Origin: Flavobacteriia bacterium
GTDB lineage: Bacteria; Bacteroidota; Bacteroidia; Flavobacteriales_D; Crocinitomicaceae
Length of the DNA: 64,000 nucleotides
Direction of reading: 5' to 3'
NCBI GenBank assembly: GCA_947490145.1
Contig: CANLGD010000001.1
Coordinates: 1-64,000 of the forward strand
Each line of letters begins with the position of its first letter. The first letter of the stretch is position 1. The notes under the pieces are model-generated. The model searched no databases and had not been told where the DNA came from. It saw only the letters and a list, made by a program, of their open reading frames with translations. Below, piece by piece: positions 62,547-64,000 of the stretch. The position numbers and the translations under genes are program-made.

Positions 62547-63524
62547 TTACTTTATGATTTTTTGCGTTGAAACAAGACCTTTGTTTTCAATGTTTATGAA
62601 ATAAATTCCTGCTTCAAAAGCTGAAAAATCAATTTGTGTAAATTCAGAATGATTTGAACTAAACAATATTTTTCCTTCCAAATTTGAAAGCGTTAATTTA
62701 CCTTCAGAACCTTTGACAGTTAATACAGAATTAACAGGATTTGGATAAATTTCAAATGCAGTTTTTGATAATTCATTCGTTGCTAGAGTTTCTGAATAAT
62801 TCAAATTATCTAACGCTAAGTAAGTTGGTGTATTGATGTAACCAAAAGACATATCCGTAGATTCAAAACGGAAAGTAAGGTGTTTTACGACTCCCAAAGG
62901 ACTTAAGTCAACATTTGTAAAAGAATCTAAAATGTAAGCATTTGTGCCTTGAAAATCAGCTAAATAAAATAAAACTGAATCCGTGTGAGTCATCGAAGTA
63001 TTCATTCCGATAATCCAAACACGCAAAAAATCTTCTCCATTTGTTCCATCATCAACACCTGCTGCATTTAATGGTGAGCCAAAAACTTTAGCGTAAGCAT
63101 CACCTGAAATCATTGATTTTGCAGCATAAGTTGTATTGTTGATTTTAACAGAATCCATTTGAACGATGTTTGAAAAGGTAATCAAAGCTTCAGGATAAAG
63201 TACAGCGTATTTTTGACTTGAATTTGCGCCAGATCCAGAAAAGGAGGAATATTGATTCGCGTAACCTGGAGTTAAAGCATCGGTCATATTAGAAACAGAA
63301 AAACCATTCCATCCGAAAAATCCACCACCAAAATCAGTATAAACATTAGAGAAATTTGCAGCACTTGCGCCACCATTTATTGTAAATGTTCCAACATTAT
63401 CAGAACCATTGTAAAAAGTGTCCGCTTGAGAAAGCGCGAAATTTTCGAAATCAACAGTGTTTTGTTGTGAGAAACTAAGTGCAGTTGAGCCTGCGACAAA
63501 AATTGAAAATAATAATTTTTTCAT
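62547..63524 (-). CDS. BtuH-like DUF4465 surface protein with T9SS sorting tail
   Basis: A 325-residue secreted protein. Signal peptide KKLLFSIFVAGSTALSFSQ. The DUF4465 core is visible in VDFENFALSQADTFYNGSDNVG, GGFFGWNGFSVSNMTDALTPGYANQYSSFSGSG and VLFYLADFQG, with FGYINTPTYLALDNLNYSE. BtuH proteins of this family bind cobalamin in Bacteroides. The last ~75 residues (FEIYPNPVNSVLTVKGSEGKLTLSNLEGKILF to GIYFINIE) are a type A sorting domain, so it is anchored by the T9SS and not a lipoprotein. It is the first gene after the cobalamin riboswitch. Confidence 0.88.
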   Translation of the reverse strand: MKKLLFSIFVAGSTALSFSQQNTVDFENFALSQADTFYNGSDNVGTFTINGGASAANFSNVYTDFGGGFFGWNGFSVSNMTDALTPGYANQYSSFSGSGANSSQKYAVLYPEALITFSNIVQMDSVKINNTTYAAKSMISGDAYAKVFGSPLNAAGVDDGTNGEDFLRVWIIGMNTSMTHTDSVLFYLADFQGTNAYILDSFTNVDLSPLGVVKHLTFRFESTDMSFGYINTPTYLALDNLNYSETLATNELSKTAFEIYPNPVNSVLTVKGSEGKLTLSNLEGKILFSSNHSEFTQIDFSAFEAGIYFINIENKGLVSTQKIIK

Positions 63525-63654
63525 AACTTAAATAAAATAAAAAAGTTGAAAAAATCAGAAAAATTGATTTAACGCAAACGCCGTGCACTGCGAATGAACT
63601 AAGTCGGACTTTAATCTGAAGTCTTCATTAATAAAAATAGACCTTTATAAAAAT

Positions 63655-63762
63655 CTCAACTCTTCGTTATTTTAAAAATTCAATTTTTTCATTAGCCTTA
63701 GCTAACTCAAAAATAGATTATTTAAAAAGCCTCAATTTGAGAATTTTAAAAATGTCTAAAAC
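63655..63762. repeat. Dispersed repeat, copy A
   Basis: On the plus strand it reads AACTCTTCGTTATTTTAAAA, then TCATTAGCCTTAGCTAACTC and TTTAAAAAGCCTCAATTTGAG. It lies immediately 3' of the cobalamin aptamer in transcript direction, in the 240-bp leader of the btuH-like gene. The core is TTAGC-CTTA-GCTAA. Copy B (60431-60535) is inverted and copy C (26390-26475) is direct. Confidence 0.75.
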
Positions 63763-63764
63763 TA

Positions 63765-63945
63765 TTTTTAGCAGGTATTCTGACTTGTTCCAATACTTTT
63801 TCGTCTTCCCATCTGTTTAGGACAGTGATTTTTCGGTTTTGACACCGAGAAAAAGTTTTTGAGAACTTACAGCTGCAGATACAGTTCCTGATTTACACAG
63901 GATTCCCTTTTAACTATCCACCGAGGCGGATTACTAAAAACCGTT
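63765..63945 (-). promoter_or_regulatory. Cobalamin (AdoCbl) riboswitch
   Basis: On the minus strand the aptamer hallmarks occur in order: GGTGGATAGTTAAAAGGGAA, then TCCTGTGTAAATCAGGAACTG, then GCAGCTGTAA (B12-box core), then CACTG, GGGAAGAC and finally the AAGTCAGAATACCTGC block. These match the canonical cobalamin riboswitch. It lies upstream of the btuH/btuB/btuG-like genes and would shut them when cobalamin is plentiful. Confidence 0.9.
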
Positions 63946-63946
63946 G

Positions 63947-63954
63947 CAAAGATA
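63947..63954 (-). promoter_or_regulatory. -7 promoter element for the cobalamin operon
   Basis: TATCTTTG on the minus strand fits the TAnnTTTG consensus and lies 1-5 nt before the riboswitch start. No clear TTG -33 box is present at the expected distance, and the sequence ends near there. Confidence 0.5.
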
Positions 63955-64000
63955 GTATTTTTTTGTTTAATTGAGAATTTACTTTTAGAAGATTCTTTTT

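Overview
The window is AT-rich chromosomal DNA from a member of the Bacteroidota, most likely order Flavobacteriales. Three things support this. Several secreted proteins carry type IX secretion (T9SS) sorting domains (11490-13976, 20233-21987, 57562-58536, 62547-63524). Several promoters have the Bacteroidota -7 motif TAnnTTTG. The accessory genes have Bacteroidota-type arrangements, such as rhomboid next to an exonuclease/phosphatase-family gene and BtuG/BtuH-like surface proteins. No rRNA, tRNA, CRISPR array or intact transposase was seen.

Region 1-11 kb. A partial secreted protein, an RsmI-like methyltransferase and an MFS exporter come first. A minus-strand sulfur/methionine block follows. 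Its leader (8485-8797) holds a SAM-I riboswitch and then a 38-codon ORF ending in Cys-Cys-Cys-Cys-Met-Cys-Cys. Downstream are metX, homoserine dehydrogenase, two YeeE/YedE sulfur-transport halves, an OsmC protein and metZ. Together they import sulfur and make homocysteine by direct sulfhydrylation, apparently under SAM and possibly cysteine control. dtd and rsgA follow.

Region 11-26 kb. A T9SS gliding-type surface protein, gmhA, a Fur-STAS gene pair, purA, an EamA transporter, a decayed LuxR-type response regulator (18596-19131), nadC, a lamin-tail T9SS protein, mutS, an rRNA/tRNA methyltransferase and dapD.

Region 26-34.5 kb. A molybdenum-enzyme cluster (mobA-like, fdhD, FdhF/YdeP oxidoreductase) overlaps pbpC. 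It is followed by rarA and a decayed flavoprotein disulfide reductase (34132-34502).

Region 34.5-53 kb. Envelope and housekeeping genes: a YkgJ-type cysteine-cluster protein, a SiaB-like kinase, a 44-residue Cys-rich protein, a S41 protease, NlpC/P60, a second MFS carrier, a five-unit tandem-repeat protein, an M61 peptidase, the NifU/Mrp Fe-S pair, a MerR regulator with a CarH-type W-x9-EH motif, a nitroreductase, an SpmA/SpmB fusion, and the pair GATase plus TsaC/Sua5.

Region 53-64 kb. Two rhomboid genes are separated by a GxxExxY (PD-(D/E)XK-like) gene whose ends carry inverted copies of an 18-base palindromic motif, which looks like a small mobile cassette. After mutL and an IS3-type transposase scrap comes a minus-strand cobalamin operon. 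It has a cobalamin riboswitch at the right edge, a DUF4465 (BtuH-like) protein, a BtuB-like TonB receptor, a BtuG-like lipoprotein, an SDR enzyme and a T9SS surface protein. Inside it are a strong intra-operon hairpin and two copies of a roughly 95-bp dispersed repeat; a third copy lies at 26390-26475.
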